DNA from: Heligmosomoides polygyrus polygyrus
Taxonomy: Eukaryota; Nematoda; Chromadorea; Rhabditida; Heligmosomidae
Direction: 5' to 3'
Assembly: GCA_947396885.1 (NCBI GenBank)
Contig: OX377205.1
Span: 57,446,969 to 57,510,968 of the forward strand
Length of the DNA stretch: 64,000 bases
Of the stretch, positions 63,781 to 64,000 are shown in pieces. The first letter of the stretch is position 1. The number at the start of each line of letters is the position of its first letter. The translations under genes and the position numbers were made by a program. Under the pieces are notes generated by a model that saw nothing but the letters and a program-made list of their open reading frames with translations, was not told the DNA's origin and did no database searches.

Positions 63781-64000
63781 GTGAACTGGTCAACGGACCA
63801 GAAGTATCGTTGGAAGGTGTCACGTACTGGTAGGGTACGAAGCCGGAACCTTATGCATTCAGATCGGAGCGATCATCCCTCTCCGGAAGCGAGTATGAGC
63901 CATAAGGCAGACAGCCCGGTAAGGGAGTTGAGCCTCTCTGAGCCGGTCGGCAACGACCGGGAAAGGTTGTGTGCGGATAGATCTGCCCGCATAGCCGGCC
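63781..64000 (+). mobile_element. Start of a further internal region (leader and gag)
   Basis: The sequence stays homologous to 57,144-57,365, including the gag ATG and first about 48 codons (SHKADSPV and NDRERLC are encoded). Window ends here. Confidence 0.85.

Larger units (their letters stand above)
56500..64000 (+). mobile_element. Ty3-type LTR retrotransposon (element 2), tandem
   Basis: LTR (56,500), gag, protease, RT, RNase H, integrase, polypurine tract, LTR (63,127), then sequence homologous to the leader and gag start up to the end of the window. It is a different family from element 1, as LTR sequence and gag are unrelated at the DNA level. The order of domains is the same. Confidence 0.9.

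Overview
This is a eukaryotic, almost certainly metazoan, window and most probably nematode (strongylid-like). The evidence is the mix of mobile elements: two Ty3-type LTR retrotransposons, an RTE-type LINE with an apurinic-endonuclease domain, a CR1-like LINE 3' end, a DIRS/PAT-like tyrosine-recombinase retroelement, a mariner, many tRNA-derived SINEs and a crowd of inverted-repeat elements. The nematode assignment is inference. I found no host gene with recognisable exons, no rRNA and no convincing tRNA gene, and nothing prokaryotic such as an operon, CRISPR array or ribosome-binding site.

Layout. 1-5,800: a DNA-transposon remnant with inverted ends, SINEs, a CR1-like LINE end inserted in a SINE, and a five-unit tandem array. 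5,810-13,739: a complete but mutated Ty3-type element (LTR, gag, protease, reverse transcriptase, RNase H, integrase, an unusual long C-terminal extension, LTR). 13,740-19,390: inverted copies of the left-flank repeats, a 98-bp TTAA-bounded hairpin, a minus-strand RTE fragment and SINEs. 19,390-23,180: an RTE-type LINE whose reverse-transcriptase region is present twice in a row. 25,141-27,320: long-inverted-repeat elements and a repeat array with nested hairpins. 28,063-32,300: a DIRS/PAT-like element with gag, RT, RNase H and tyrosine recombinase, whose gag-pol part lies between two nearly identical 105-bp direct repeats. 32,440-34,090: a second, decayed recombinase copy. 34,790-41,400: a mariner with intact ends, minisatellites, nested GC-rich inverted-repeat elements and perfect hairpins. 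41,400-48,700: mostly anonymous sequence. 48,702-50,620: a large inverted duplication containing a DDE transposase fragment. 51,000-56,500: SINEs, minisatellites and a transposase remnant. 56,500 to the end: a second Ty3-type element whose right LTR runs on into gag leader sequence, so two copies appear to lie in tandem sharing one LTR.

Nearly every coding region carries stops or frameshifts, so the window reads as a sink for mobile DNA. The two least damaged coding sets are the DIRS/PAT-like gag and polymerase and the polymerase and integrase of the second Ty3-type element. Features are called from translated motifs and from repeats found by eye. Boundaries of diverged repeats are approximate, and no database search was possible.
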